Shown: positions 9,396-18,662, counted from the first letter of the stretch. The stretch is 64,000 nt of DNA from Nitrosospira sp. NpAV (GCF_000832065.1 NZ_JXQM01000001.1:434001-498000); one strand, 5' to 3'. Made by a program: numbers and translations. Notes: generated by a model not told the origin, from the sequence alone.

Positions 9396-10760
9396 TCATC
9401 CGGACGCGACCTTTACAGCGCATTCGTCCGGATAAGGTTGACCTTGGCTGGTCCGAGCCCGTCCTTGCTCCTCCAGCAACGCTACGTAGCGGGAGAGTAC
9501 GTCCGCGTCCCCCACATTGATCATTTCCTTCACGAAACGCTGGTGGTGCGCTTCAATATAAAAATTATCACAGCCGTGAGTCAGAAATCCTTCTATCTGC
9601 CGATAAACGTCATCCCGGCAGCGCAGTTCCGTCTCGGGCAGATATTCCGCCAGGGCGGAGCGGCCCGCATGCAGATAATCGCCCGCCAGTACCGGCTTCT
9701 TCGCCTTGACCGCTTCAAATACCACCGAGGTGGCCAGGTCAATGATCACGTCCGCCCAGTTCATCAGATGGATGGAATGAATGTCTCCAGCCACGCTCAC
9801 GTTCGGCAGGCGCCGCAGCGAGGCATCGCTGGTCAGGGATTGCTGGGCGCCGCCACGGGTATGCGGCTTGATGATCAGCTCCACCCCCGGAAAGCCGGCA
9901 ACAACGCGCACCACTTCACCCACTTCTTCCCAGAAGGTGGAAAAGTTGCTCTTCCTCAGAAAGAGGACGACTTTGAGCCGGCTGCCGGAGCGCGTCAGCG
10001 GCGAAGGCGGCATCAGCGTGGCCAGCTTGGCGAGCCATTCGTCACAGTAGCGCGGCGAGCCCAGGACGGCAAGCTTCTGGTTGTCCATGAAGGGCCGAAA
10101 ACGCACGGAGCAGAGTTCATTCGGAACCACCACTTTGTCGAATATCCCTGCATTGGCAAAGGTGGTGTCGGGCTCCAGGCGCAACTCACGCCGCCGGATC
10201 AACTGGCTCGCATGCGGGCTGTCTCCATGCGGCAGCGATACGGTGCCAAGCCCCATGGCGCGGGCCGTCGATAGCATGACCCCTACCCATTCCACGCAGA
10301 TGGAGGAGTTTCTTTCGATCCAGTCAAATACCACCACGCCCTCATGCGTATCCCCGAAGCTGCGGGCCAGCAGCCGTTGGGTGGTGCTGTGCCACACCGG
10401 TGCGCGCCGTCTGGTATCATAGAGTTTGTTGAATGCCCCCGTTACCGGTGCCAGGAAAGGGTAGCGCACATTGCGGATCAGTATCAGCGTTTGCAGAAAC
10501 CAGCGGGCAAATTCAACTGGCGGCAGCAAGTCACGGATGTGAGCCATGCGCACGCCGTTGAGCTTGCGCAGAAATTCAATGCGGTAGTCATTACGGAACC
10601 GCGAGTTGCCTATCAGCACGATATCGCAGGTGTGACCCGAGTTGACCCACTTGTAGATCACCGGGGTAACATGATCAATGTCATTATAATGACGAAGAAA
10701 AAAAAGGGCTTTCATACCCACGCATTCAGCTCCGGCGGGATGGGGCAGTATATCCATCAT
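9396..10760 (-). CDS. Capsule polysaccharide biosynthesis / CDP-glycerol glycerophosphotransferase-like protein
   Basis: A 454-residue protein with a GT-B-like layout. The N-terminus (MKALFFLRHYNDIDHVTPVI from residue 16) resembles proteins that handle a surface glycan acceptor. The C-terminal half has IIKPHTRGG, then the nucleotide-binding-like MNWADVIIDLATSVVFEAV, seen in CDP-glycerol transferases and capsule synthesis proteins. Either residue 1 (ATG at 10760) or residue 16 (ATG at 10715) could be the start; neither has a strong Shine-Dalgarno sequence. It is upstream of the family 2 glycosyltransferase. The exact reaction is unknown. Confidence 0.6.
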   Translation of the reverse strand: MMDILPHPAGAECVGMKALFFLRHYNDIDHVTPVIYKWVNSGHTCDIVLIGNSRFRNDYRIEFLRKLNGVRMAHIRDLLPPVEFARWFLQTLILIRNVRYPFLAPVTGAFNKLYDTRRRAPVWHSTTQRLLARSFGDTHEGVVVFDWIERNSSICVEWVGVMLSTARAMGLGTVSLPHGDSPHASQLIRRRELRLEPDTTFANAGIFDKVVVPNELCSVRFRPFMDNQKLAVLGSPRYCDEWLAKLATLMPPSPLTRSGSRLKVVLFLRKSNFSTFWEEVGEVVRVVAGFPGVELIIKPHTRGGAQQSLTSDASLRRLPNVSVAGDIHSIHLMNWADVIIDLATSVVFEAVKAKKPVLAGDYLHAGRSALAEYLPETELRCRDDVYRQIEGFLTHGCDNFYIEAHHQRFVKEMINVGDADVLSRYVALLEEQGRARTSQGQPYPDECAVKVASG

Positions 10761-11273
10761 TTAATTGAATGATTAGATACCCTGGGTGGCGAAAAGGGCG
10801 TAATTGTACACTCGTAGATATGGGTTTACCAGTGTAGCGCCGCCGGACGGTCTCAGAAGTATAGTTGGAAGAAGCCCATGGCTGGCGGGTCTATGGACGC
10901 CGAGGCAGCAGCACTCGATAGGCTATAGAACCCCTTCATGGATTATCTGGATTAAACCAGAACCCAGGCGCGTGGAGGCGCAAAATATGCAACGATGCTC
11001 AAAAAGCATGAAGCCATTTGATCATTGCCTTGAAATTCTGTATCTACCCAAAAGGCGCGCACCTACCTGGTCCCACGGATGACATGTTCAACGATTCTAC
11101 CCGGCGAAAACGGGTTCAAATTATCGCAGAGCATTCCCTCTGATGGTAGGATAACGGCCAGAGCGAACAAGCTCCATTGTCGCTAACATGTAGAGCCAAA
11201 TAACTGTTAACTATTGGTGAAACATGGAGCGAATCCTTATGACAACAAACCCTCCAATAAATATAGATAACTA
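10761..11273. other. Intergenic region, no recognised gene
   Basis: This 513-base gap separates the leftward glycan gene from the rightward kdsB-like operon. No domain-like reading frame is seen. The right end holds a possible 11-codon leader (listed separately). It may contain the operon promoter, but I cannot point to convincing -35/-10 boxes. Confidence 0.4.
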
Positions 11274-11274
11274 A
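11239..11274 (+). CDS. Possible 11-residue leader peptide coupled to kdsB-like gene
   Basis: An ATG at 11239 with a GGAG about 10 bases upstream opens an 11-codon frame (MTTNPPINIDN) whose TAA overlaps the next ATG as TAATG. The kdsB-like gene lacks its own Shine-Dalgarno sequence, so translational coupling through this minigene is plausible. It could equally be chance; the length is too short to judge by codon use. Confidence 0.3.
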   Translation: MTTNPPINIDN

Positions 11275-12032
11275 TGAAAACAATTGCTGTAATACCGGCA
11301 CGTATGGGTTCATCGCGTTTTCCCGGCAAACCGCTTTCAAAGCTGTTGGGCCGAACCATGCTGGAACACGTCTACAAGCGTGTTGCCTTGAGTAAAGCCC
11401 TTGATGCTACCTACATTGCCACTTGCGATGAGGAAATCCGGCAAGTAGCGCAGGATTTTGGCGCTCCCGTGATAATGACCGCCGATACTCATGAACGCGC
11501 CAGCGATCGGGTTGCCGAAGCAGTTGCCGGGATTGATGCGGAACTTATAGTCATGGTACAGGGCGACGAACCGATGACCCATCCAGAGATGATTGACGCC
11601 GCGGTGGAGCCATTCCGCCATGACCCACAACTGGGTTGTGTCAACCTGGTCCGCAGTATTGATAACAGGGCTGACTTCTATGATATCAACACCATTAAAG
11701 TGGTAATGAATCAACAGGGTGACGCCATATATATGTCGCGGCAGCCAATACCGACTGCTCCGGCTTCAGCTCAATCTAATTTTGTGCATACCTGTGCCTA
11801 CAAACAGGTATGTATTATCCCGTTCCGCCGGGAAACGTTGCTCGATTTTGCCCGATTACCGCCCACTCCGTTGGAACAACTAGAGTCCGTGGACATGCTA
11901 CGACTGCTGGAGCATGGTCATCGCATAAAGATGGTGAGAACGAAGTTCAATACTCAGGCGGTGGATACGCAGGCTGATTTGGAGCGTGTGGCTGGACTGA
12001 TGGAAGCCGACCCCCTGCTGGCCTCATATTGA
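11274..12032 (+). CDS. kdsB: 3-deoxy-manno-octulosonate cytidylyltransferase (KdsB family)
   Basis: KdsB family enzymes use CTP to make CMP-Kdo, or a related CMP-ulosonate. The 252 residues include the nucleotide-binding IPARMGSSRFPGKPL (7-21), the VQGDEP magnesium site and the HTCAYKQ region typical of KdsB. It heads a compact plus-strand operon with a pyruvate-type aldolase, a 2-hydroxyacid dehydrogenase, an epimerase, a phosphatase and a second nucleotidyltransferase. No kdsA or kdsD is nearby. It may be the housekeeping CMP-Kdo synthetase or a paralogue dedicated to this cluster's sugar. Confidence 0.85.
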   Translation: MKTIAVIPARMGSSRFPGKPLSKLLGRTMLEHVYKRVALSKALDATYIATCDEEIRQVAQDFGAPVIMTADTHERASDRVAEAVAGIDAELIVMVQGDEPMTHPEMIDAAVEPFRHDPQLGCVNLVRSIDNRADFYDINTIKVVMNQQGDAIYMSRQPIPTAPASAQSNFVHTCAYKQVCIIPFRRETLLDFARLPPTPLEQLESVDMLRLLEHGHRIKMVRTKFNTQAVDTQADLERVAGLMEADPLLASY

Positions 12033-12083
12033 ATCAAGTACTCTCGCACACCCGTTCAAGTAGCTTTTCCTTGTGGAGCACCT

Positions 12084-12845
12084 ATGCAATTGAAATCAAA
12101 ACTGACTCGGAATGCCTTAACCATCGGTTCATGGATCACGTTGGGACATCCAGCAATCGCCGAAATTATGGCCGCTGCGGGATTTGACTGGCTGGTATTG
12201 GATATGGAACACAGTGTTCTGGAACTCAGCGAAGTTCAAATGCTGATCCAGGTGCTCGACAGCCAGCAATGCCCGGCCATCGTGCGACTGACGTCGAATC
12301 ATCCCGATCAGATCAAGCGGGTTATGGATGCGGGCGCGGCGGGAGTGATGGTGCCTATGGTCAAAACCGCCGCTGATGCGGAGGCCGCGGTACAGGCCGT
12401 TTATTATCCGCCTCGAGGCCGGCGCGGAGTCGGCCTGGCACGTGCTCAAGGTTATGGCGCAAGATTTCAAGAATACCGGCACTGGTTGGAAGATAACGCC
12501 ATCATCGTGGCCATGATTGAGCATATAGATGCGGTCAATGCCATTGATTCCATTCTCTCCGTTCCCGGCATTGACGCCTATATCATCGGGCCTTACGATT
12601 TGTCCGGTTCCATGGGACGGCCCGGCGAACTCGATTATCCGGATGTTCAATCCGCTATTGAAAAAGTTAGGGAAGCAGGACGCCGATTAGGCAAACCTGG
12701 AGGTATTCACGTGGTCGAACCGGATCCCGAGATGTTGCGACGCAATATTGATGCTGGCTTCAACTTTCTCGGCTATGGTTTGGATATTCGCATTCTCGAC
12801 ACACTTTGCCGCGGTCATATGCAAAATATAAGGGCAGCGCTATGA
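12084..12845 (+). CDS. HpcH/HpaI-family class II pyruvate aldolase
   Basis: This TIM-barrel family reversibly adds pyruvate (or a related enolate) to an aldehyde, giving a 2-keto-3-deoxy acid. Visible sites are the catalytic histidine in LDMEHS (H43), the pyruvate-binding R68 in AIVRL, and the metal ligands E146 (MIEH) and D172 (GPYDLSG). PPRGRRGVG near 110 is typical of the family. The length of 253 is normal. The gene overlaps the next by ATGA and follows the KdsB-type transferase by 51 bases. That suggests it makes or breaks the ulosonic acid the transferase activates; direction and aldehyde are inference. Confidence 0.82.
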   Translation: MQLKSKLTRNALTIGSWITLGHPAIAEIMAAAGFDWLVLDMEHSVLELSEVQMLIQVLDSQQCPAIVRLTSNHPDQIKRVMDAGAAGVMVPMVKTAADAEAAVQAVYYPPRGRRGVGLARAQGYGARFQEYRHWLEDNAIIVAMIEHIDAVNAIDSILSVPGIDAYIIGPYDLSGSMGRPGELDYPDVQSAIEKVREAGRRLGKPGGIHVVEPDPEMLRRNIDAGFNFLGYGLDIRILDTLCRGHMQNIRAAL

Positions 12846-13780
12846 GCAAACTTGTTATTTCCACCTCGTCGTTCGATGTGGACAACAATCCCCATCTCCA
12901 GTACTTACAAAGGGAGGGCATGGATATTGCCGGGAATCCCTATAAACGTAAACTGACCGAAGACGAAGCTATCGAATTGCTGGGTGCGGATACTGTCGGG
13001 ATGATAGCTGGTATAGAACCTCTGACAGAACGGGTTCTCGCCTCCGCAAAAAAACTAAAAGTCATCTCCCGCTGTGGAAGCGGCCTGGATAGTGTCGATC
13101 TCGCGGCAGCAAAGCGTTACGGTATCGCTGTCCTTAATACCCCGGAGGCGCCAGCTCAGGCCGTGGCTGAGCTTACCATGGGTCTGATATTGGCTGCGCT
13201 GCGGCGAATATGCCAGATTGATCGACAGGTGCGAACGGAAGAATGGCCAAGAACGCAGGGCCAGTTACTCGCTGCCCAGTCGGTGGGCATCATTGGCCTG
13301 GGACGCGTCGGTGGGCGGGTTGCCCGTTTATGCCAGGCTTTTGATGCCAGGGTGGTAGCACATGATTCCTATGTAAAGCAGCCACCTCAAGGTATAGAAT
13401 TAGTACCGCTTGAGCAACTTCTGGCGGAGGCGGATATCGTGAGTCTCCACCTGACGTATGATGCTGACACTCACCATCTGCTAAATGGGGAAACTTTCGC
13501 ACGCATGAAACCCGGCGCGGTGGTAATAAATACGGCTCGCGGCGGTCTTATTGACGAAACCGCCCTGGCCGAGGCACTGGCTTGCGGACAACTCAGTGCG
13601 GCTGCGTTGGACGTTTTCGAGCAAGAGCCTTATCACGGTCCATTGCTCAAATGCGACAATATTATTCTCACTTCACATATTGGCTCACTTGCCAGGGAGT
13701 CTCGTCAGCGCATGGAAATCGAGGCGGCGGAGAATCTGCGGCAAGGCCTTGTCAATGCTGGTTTAATGAAAAACAGGTAA
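12842..13780 (+). CDS. D-2-hydroxyacid dehydrogenase (phosphoglycerate dehydrogenase-like)
   Basis: The 312-residue product has the NAD-binding GLGRVGGRV (152-160), the substrate-binding NTARGGLIDE segment, and the catalytic histidine in LTSHIGS. It lacks the C-terminal ACT domain of SerA-type enzymes. The start at 12842 overlaps the aldolase stop (ATGA), and the next gene begins 8 bases after its stop, so translation is probably coupled. In this operon it may oxidise or reduce a glycerate-like or ulosonate-derived hydroxyacid rather than serve serine synthesis. Substrate unknown. Confidence 0.82.
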   Translation: MSKLVISTSSFDVDNNPHLQYLQREGMDIAGNPYKRKLTEDEAIELLGADTVGMIAGIEPLTERVLASAKKLKVISRCGSGLDSVDLAAAKRYGIAVLNTPEAPAQAVAELTMGLILAALRRICQIDRQVRTEEWPRTQGQLLAAQSVGIIGLGRVGGRVARLCQAFDARVVAHDSYVKQPPQGIELVPLEQLLAEADIVSLHLTYDADTHHLLNGETFARMKPGAVVINTARGGLIDETALAEALACGQLSAAALDVFEQEPYHGPLLKCDNIILTSHIGSLARESRQRMEIEAAENLRQGLVNAGLMKNR

Positions 13781-13788
13781 AAAAAGGA

Positions 13789-14718
13789 ATGGCTAACGAA
13801 ATCGCTATCGTATATGGCGCCAGTGGTTTTCTTGGCAGTCATGTCGCCGACGCATTATCCGCCGCCGGCTATCGGGTGCGTCTGTTTGACCGGTGTCCAT
13901 CACGCTATCAGGGTCCCGATCAGGAAATGATCATTGGCGACATCATGGATCTTGACCAGGTGACGGAAGCGGCCAAGGGCGCAGACGTGGTCTACAATTT
14001 TGCGGCAATCGCGGACATTGATGAGGCTCATGACAAACCATTGGCTACCGCCACGATCAATGTATTGGGTAATATGCACGTGCTGGAGGCTGCCCGTCTC
14101 GCTGGAGCCCGCCGCTTCGTCTTTGCCAGCACGATTTACGTTTATTCCGAATCCGGTTCGTTTTACCGTGCCAGCAAGCAAGCGGCGGAGCGCTTTATAG
14201 AAACCTATCACGAGCGCTATGGACTGGACTATAGTATTTTACGCTATGGATCTTTGTATGGGAGGCGCGCTGATGCCCGCAATGGAATCTACCGGATGCT
14301 GCACGAAGCCGTTGAACGGCATTCGATAACCTACCACGGTACCGGCGAAGCGCTCCGCGAATATATTCATGTGGAGGACGCGGCGCGCATGAGTGTACAG
14401 GTGCTATCGGCCGAGTTCGCCAACCGTCATTTGATCTTGACAGGACAGGAGCGGTTGCGGATCAAGGATGTCATGACGATGATCTCGGAAATCATGCCCT
14501 GGGAAATAGCATTGAATTTTGATGAAGGCAATGCCGTGCATCACTATGAGGTAACCCCCTACGCATTTCAACCCCGCATCGGCCGCAAACTGGTGCTTAA
14601 TGAACATGTCGATCTTGGCCAGGGGCTGCTTGATTGCCTCAGGGATATTCACAAAACCATGCATCATTCCGGCGACGATGATGATGCCACCCCTTCAGTA
14701 TCCGCCAACAAAGCATGA
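13789..14718 (+). CDS. NAD-dependent epimerase/dehydratase (extended SDR)
   Basis: The N-terminal GASGFLGS (10-17) is the Rossmann nucleotide site of extended short-chain dehydrogenases. Y126 and K130 (YRASK) are the catalytic YxxxK pair, preceded by the FASTIYVYS serine/threonine region. The 309-residue length is usual for nucleotide-sugar epimerases or dehydratases. The ATG at 13789 is unusually close to AAAAAGGA. It lies inside the kdsB-like operon and overlaps the next gene by ATGA. It probably changes the stereochemistry of a nucleotide sugar or sugar acid; the exact substrate is not known. Confidence 0.82.
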   Translation: MANEIAIVYGASGFLGSHVADALSAAGYRVRLFDRCPSRYQGPDQEMIIGDIMDLDQVTEAAKGADVVYNFAAIADIDEAHDKPLATATINVLGNMHVLEAARLAGARRFVFASTIYVYSESGSFYRASKQAAERFIETYHERYGLDYSILRYGSLYGRRADARNGIYRMLHEAVERHSITYHGTGEALREYIHVEDAARMSVQVLSAEFANRHLILTGQERLRIKDVMTMISEIMPWEIALNFDEGNAVHHYEVTPYAFQPRIGRKLVLNEHVDLGQGLLDCLRDIHKTMHHSGDDDDATPSVSANKA

Positions 14719-15356
14719 AGACAGCGCACTGGCAAGCCATCATTTTCGATTTCGATGGTGTAATAGTTGAGTCTGGAGACATCAAAACACAAGCCTTCGG
14801 TAATCTCTACCGGTCCTATGGCGAAACGGTAATGACTGCAGTGATGCAGTATCACACCGCAAACGGCGGGATGTCTCGTTACCAGAAATTTCATTATTTT
14901 CAGAAACATCTGTTGGACAGACCACCTTTGACGGCGGATGAAGAGCGGCAGCTGGATCGACTTTTCTCCGAACTGGTGATCGAGGCGGTCATTGCCAGCG
15001 AAACAGTGCCCGGTGCAGCCGAACTGATTCGTAAAGAGGCCCCAAGAATACCTTTATTTGTCGCATCCGGTACGCCGGAAACAGAGCTTAATACGATTGT
15101 CACGCGTCGTGGCCTGGCATCCTATTTCACCGCGGTGCGCGGTTCCCCAACGCCAAAACAGATGCTCATTGCGGATATTTTGTCGTCCCACGCCCTTTCC
15201 CCCGAACGGGTGCTGATGATAGGCGATGCGCTGATTGATTATCAGAGTGCGCAGATGAACAAGATCGCATTTCTGGGGAGAGTGCGCCCGGGGGATACCA
15301 ACCCCTTTCCGGCAGAGGTAGATACGTTACCCGATCTGAGTCCACTGCTCACCTGA
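14715..15356 (+). CDS. HAD-superfamily phosphatase
   Basis: The nucleophile motif FDFDGVIVES (D12 nucleophile, D14 acid/base) and the later GDALIDYQSA metal loop mark a haloacid-dehalogenase phosphatase of the phosphoglycolate/beta-phosphoglucomutase type with a helical cap. It is 213 residues long. It overlaps the epimerase stop by ATGA. In sugar-acid pathways such a phosphatase releases the free sugar acid before CMP activation (as KdsC does), and I infer a similar role here. Confidence 0.8.
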   Translation: MKTAHWQAIIFDFDGVIVESGDIKTQAFGNLYRSYGETVMTAVMQYHTANGGMSRYQKFHYFQKHLLDRPPLTADEERQLDRLFSELVIEAVIASETVPGAAELIRKEAPRIPLFVASGTPETELNTIVTRRGLASYFTAVRGSPTPKQMLIADILSSHALSPERVLMIGDALIDYQSAQMNKIAFLGRVRPGDTNPFPAEVDTLPDLSPLLT

Positions 15357-15515
15357 GAAGAATCAATCCGCTACTGTTCCGATGGTATGAAATCGATAGC
15401 TCAAGCAGCGCTCCGCAGATGGAGTAGTGATCCACGCCAAAGCGAATACGATGCGAAAAATGGTTCAGTACGCATAGTTTGTCGCATTTCTTGAACATTC
15501 GAAAGGTTGGCGGAT

Positions 15516-16307
15516 ATGACTGGCAGCAAAGAAAAAAGGCCTATCAAAACGATTATTCTCAGCGCCGGTCAGGGGCGGCGACTGCTGCCGCTAACCGAAA
15601 ACATCCCAAAATGTCTGTTGCCGATTGGAGGCAAGCCAATTATTGAATGGCAAATTGATGCGTTACTCGCCGCCGGAATTCATAACATCACTGTCGTTAC
15701 CGGTTTCAAATCCAGCTTGGTTGAAGCGCTGTTGCAAAACTATGCGAACCGGGCGCAGATTAATACGATTTTTAATCCATTCTTCGAAGTTGCAGATAAC
15801 CTGGCCAGTTGCTGGATTGCACGTTCCGCCATGGATTACGACTTTCTGCTCCTGAACGGAGATACTATTTTTGATGAAGCGCTATTGATACAGGTATTGA
15901 ACTCGGCCTCCGCACCCATTACTCTCAGCGTGAGTCACAAACCCATCTATGATGCAGACGACATGAAGGTGCAGTTGGACGAAAACGGATGGGTCAAGCA
16001 CGTAAGTAAGAGCTTATCCGCAGATCAAGTCGACTGCGAATCCATCGGTCTTATTTTTTTTCGCGAGAACGGACCGCAATTGTTTCGCAACGCGGTCGAA
16101 GATGCGCTTCGAGACCAAGCAAAGCTTAAATACTGGTATCTTTCCATCGTGGATGGCTTGGCCGCCAAGCAACTAGTGAATACGTACTCTGTGCCCGGAC
16201 ACCTCTGGTGTGAAATTGATTTCATCGGAGATCTGGCAAAGGCTGAAGCACTTTTCAACAAAATAGATCAGGATAGAATGCCGCATAACTGCCTGTACAT
16301 AGGTTAG
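15516..16307 (+). CDS. Sugar-phosphate / LicC-like nucleotidyltransferase
   Basis: The N-terminal LSAGQGRRL (15-23), then PKCLLPIGGKP, is the NTP-transferase signature. NPFFEVADNLASCW and the C-terminal CEIDFIGDLAKAE resemble phosphocholine or inositol-phosphate cytidylyltransferases more than glucose-1-phosphate enzymes. Length 263. The ATG at 15516 has AAAGG 9 bases upstream and is preferred to a TTG at 15507. It follows the HAD gene by 159 bases and is probably the last gene of the operon. The nucleotide and the activated phosphate ester are unknown. Confidence 0.75.
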   Translation: MTGSKEKRPIKTIILSAGQGRRLLPLTENIPKCLLPIGGKPIIEWQIDALLAAGIHNITVVTGFKSSLVEALLQNYANRAQINTIFNPFFEVADNLASCWIARSAMDYDFLLLNGDTIFDEALLIQVLNSASAPITLSVSHKPIYDADDMKVQLDENGWVKHVSKSLSADQVDCESIGLIFFRENGPQLFRNAVEDALRDQAKLKYWYLSIVDGLAAKQLVNTYSVPGHLWCEIDFIGDLAKAEALFNKIDQDRMPHNCLYIG

Positions 16308-16592
16308 TCACTTCGAGTTTGCCCGCCCGCGACAGTTTTACGTAATCCTACACCCCAGAGATAAAACACCATCGTTCGTTAATAATCGCGCAGGAAACGG
16401 TGGTATCGGGTTTCGTTTCAGGGTGATTCAAGTAATCATCGGCTGAGTCTTCGAAGATGCTTTTTTATGCGAGGAGTTGTGTGAAGGTCATACAAATAGT
16501 ACCCTGACAACCCAGCACGATGATTCATAAACTTGATTGAAATATTCCTGGGCGAAATGCATCAGCCCGAGAAAAGTACATGGGCTTCTTGA
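16308..16592. other. Intergenic gap between operon end and HIT gene
   Basis: The 285 bases show no convincing terminator hairpin, repeat copy or reading frame. Confidence 0.35.
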
Positions 16593-17054
16593 ATGGTTAG
16601 TTTACCACGACCGGATGCACCAATCTTTAACGCGACAATGCGAAAGTTTGGAGCACCACACACAATAATTCATCGATATCAATACTGGAGTGTCATGCTC
16701 CGCCCAGTGCAGTTAACGCTTGGTTCTCTTGTTCTCGCCGCTCATGAGCCGGCTCACGAATTCTCTAAACTGAGTCAAGCGAGTTATACCGAGCTTCACA
16801 AAATAACAGCGCAGCTGGAACCTGCTTTAGCAAAAGCGTTTAATTACGACAAACTTAATTATCTGATGCTAATGATGGTTGACCCAGATGTACACTTCCA
16901 TGTTATTCCGCGTTACGCAAAGACAAAGTATTTTAATGGCCTGGAATTTATGGATTTCGGTTGGCCTGGAGCGCCTGACTTCCACCGCTCAAATGAAACT
17001 GATGCTGAAACTAACCAGCATATCATCCATTATATTTTGTCCTGTTGGACATGA
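16593..17054 (+). CDS. HIT-like protein with altered histidine triad
   Basis: The 153-residue product has the HIT fold features of bacterial Ap4A-hydrolase-like proteins (YQYWSVMLRPVQLTLGSLVL and NYLMLMMVDPDVHFHVIPRY). The usual HxHxHxx triad reads DVHFHVI: the first histidine is Asp99, while H101 and the catalytic-position H103 remain. The family hydrolyses or transfers nucleotides from phosphoramidates and dinucleoside polyphosphates. The first ATG (16593) and one at 16638 are both possible; the second fits family starts better. The gene is isolated by gaps on both sides. Confidence 0.75.
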   Translation: MVSLPRPDAPIFNATMRKFGAPHTIIHRYQYWSVMLRPVQLTLGSLVLAAHEPAHEFSKLSQASYTELHKITAQLEPALAKAFNYDKLNYLMLMMVDPDVHFHVIPRYAKTKYFNGLEFMDFGWPGAPDFHRSNETDAETNQHIIHYILSCWT

Positions 17055-17600
17055 GCATCATGCCGCCATGATACGTATACTATTTGACTTTCATTTTTCT
17101 GGTAAAGCGCTACAGGGTAAATTAGGCGGGTTTTTGCGGCCCAGGGCTGCGTTGGGTGCAATGCCTTGGAATGAGGGGACGCCCCTGTAGGAGACAACCT
17201 TTTCAGCGAAAAGCGCTTCTCCACCTGCGTGATCATTCCGCGTCGGAGCGCCTTGCCCTGCACCCCAAAAACTACATGCGCCACCCCATCCAATTATTGG
17301 ATTCAGAATGAATTAATTCATATTCGGGTAACCTTAATTCCCCGGTGGTTGCTTATGAATTCGGGTAATGGTATGTTCGGCAGCCTGGGTATCGATGGGC
17401 CATCGTCAAAAAAGGGGCTTCAGATTAATGCTTCGCTTTACAATTGCTACAATTCCGTAGACGCTGTATCCAGATAATCTGCTATAGCGGGCCTGCATGA
17501 TACTGGCAACATTCCCGGACAGACTGGCTTCCATCACTCATTAAACTTGTTAAACTTTTGACTGGTTAACGACTGATATGATTTTTGAAATGAGTCGACG
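17055..17600. other. Intergenic region carrying a partial dispersed repeat
   Basis: This 546-base gap between the HIT and phosphoglycerate mutase genes has no convincing gene. Its middle (17231-17310) holds a degraded copy of the dispersed repeat described separately. The stretch just before 17600 is AT-rich and could hold the gpm promoter. Confidence 0.4.
17231..17310 (-). repeat. Dispersed repeat R1, partial copy
   Basis: Read on the minus strand it contains AGTTTTTGGGGTGCAGGGCA followed by AGGCGCTCCGACGCGGAATG, closely matching the copy near 62.1 kb. The far end of the element (the GAGCGG and GGATTTAGG segment) is not found here, so this copy is truncated. Confidence 0.6.
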
Positions 17601-18386
17601 ATGATACAACTTGTTCTGTTGCGACATGGAGAAAGCATCTCGAACCGGGATGGGTATTTTACCGGCTGGAACGATGTCGCATTGAGTCAACGGGGGGAAC
17701 ATCAGGCGGAGCAGGCTGGTCGCCTGCTCAAGGAGGCGGGTTGCGAGTTCGACATATGTTTTACTTCGGAACTTAGACGAGCCACCGATACGGCGCGTAT
17801 CGTATTATCAGCGATGGGACTTGACGGATTGACTACACGGCAGAGTTGGCGCTTGAACGAGCGCCATTATGGCGCGCTGGAGGGAGTCCATCGCGTTAAT
17901 GCTATCGGGAAATTTGGCATATGGCCTGTCCTTAGTCCTCAGTTACGATTTAATGCAACACCCCCGCCGCTCCGTCCCGGTGACGCACGTTACCCGGGAA
18001 ATCAGCTTCGCTATTCTGATGTGGACAAGAAAGACTTGCCACTCGCGGAGAGCATGCAGCAGGCCCTCTCCCGAGTCTTGCCTTATTGGCAGGAAACAAT
18101 CGTGCCTGAGATCCAGCGCGGGAAGCGGGTTCTCGTGGTATCTCACCGCCACGTCTTACGTTCATTGATGATGCAGTTGCATGGATTGTCCGTTTCCCAA
18201 CTAATGAAATTGTCCATAGCAACGGGACGTCCGCTGGTATACAACCTTGACGATAAACTGGGGCCTGTCCAGCATTACTATGCTGATCATCAATCCACGC
18301 GTAAAGTTCAGTCCCAGGCTCAGCCCTCCCGGTCTCTATCCTTGCCCATAACAGACGATAGTCAAAGGGATAGATACCGAACATGA
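17601..18386 (+). CDS. gpmA: Phosphoglycerate mutase, 2,3-bisphosphoglycerate-dependent type (divergent)
   Basis: The enzyme interconverts 3- and 2-phosphoglycerate through a phosphohistidine. The phosphorylated histidine is H9 in [20 protein letters not shown] (82-95) carries the acid/base glutamate, and H182 in SHRHVLR is the second active-site histidine. That last motif is normally AHGNSLR, so the GNS triplet is changed to RHV. The 90-110 segment is also unlike usual GpmA, and there is an extra polar tail to 261 residues. It may be a paralogue with altered substrate. Confidence 0.8.
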   Translation: MIQLVLLRHGESISNRDGYFTGWNDVALSQRGEHQAEQAGRLLKEAGCEFDICFTSELRRATDTARIVLSAMGLDGLTTRQSWRLNERHYGALEGVHRVNAIGKFGIWPVLSPQLRFNATPPPLRPGDARYPGNQLRYSDVDKKDLPLAESMQQALSRVLPYWQETIVPEIQRGKRVLVVSHRHVLRSLMMQLHGLSVSQLMKLSIATGRPLVYNLDDKLGPVQHYYADHQSTRKVQSQAQPSRSLSLPITDDSQRDRYRT

Positions 18387-18662
18387 ATCCCGGTGGACTT
18401 CAATGACCGCAACCCGCTTAGCCTGCTCTCGACAAAAATTTGAATTGGATTAACAAGCTTATTTGAACTACTCGCTCAACTCGAAATAGGCCTTCCGCCC
18501 TCCCCCACGCAGGCTACCCTCGATGGCCCCATTTTGGCTAACTATGGCATGGTTGATGGGCCCGCATTGCACAAGAATATTTAAGTAAAGATTCTTAATC
18601 CCAAATCCGTCAAGCTGACCACTCATTCAACTGACCGGTAGCTTGCTTATAAATGGCGGGTA

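Noticed and set aside
9438-10274. 278-codon plus-strand open frame
   Set aside because: Antisense to the capsule-type gene, with no recognisable motif.
10804-11082. 92-codon frame in the gap before kdsB
   Set aside because: No ribosome-binding site, no family and no coding pattern.
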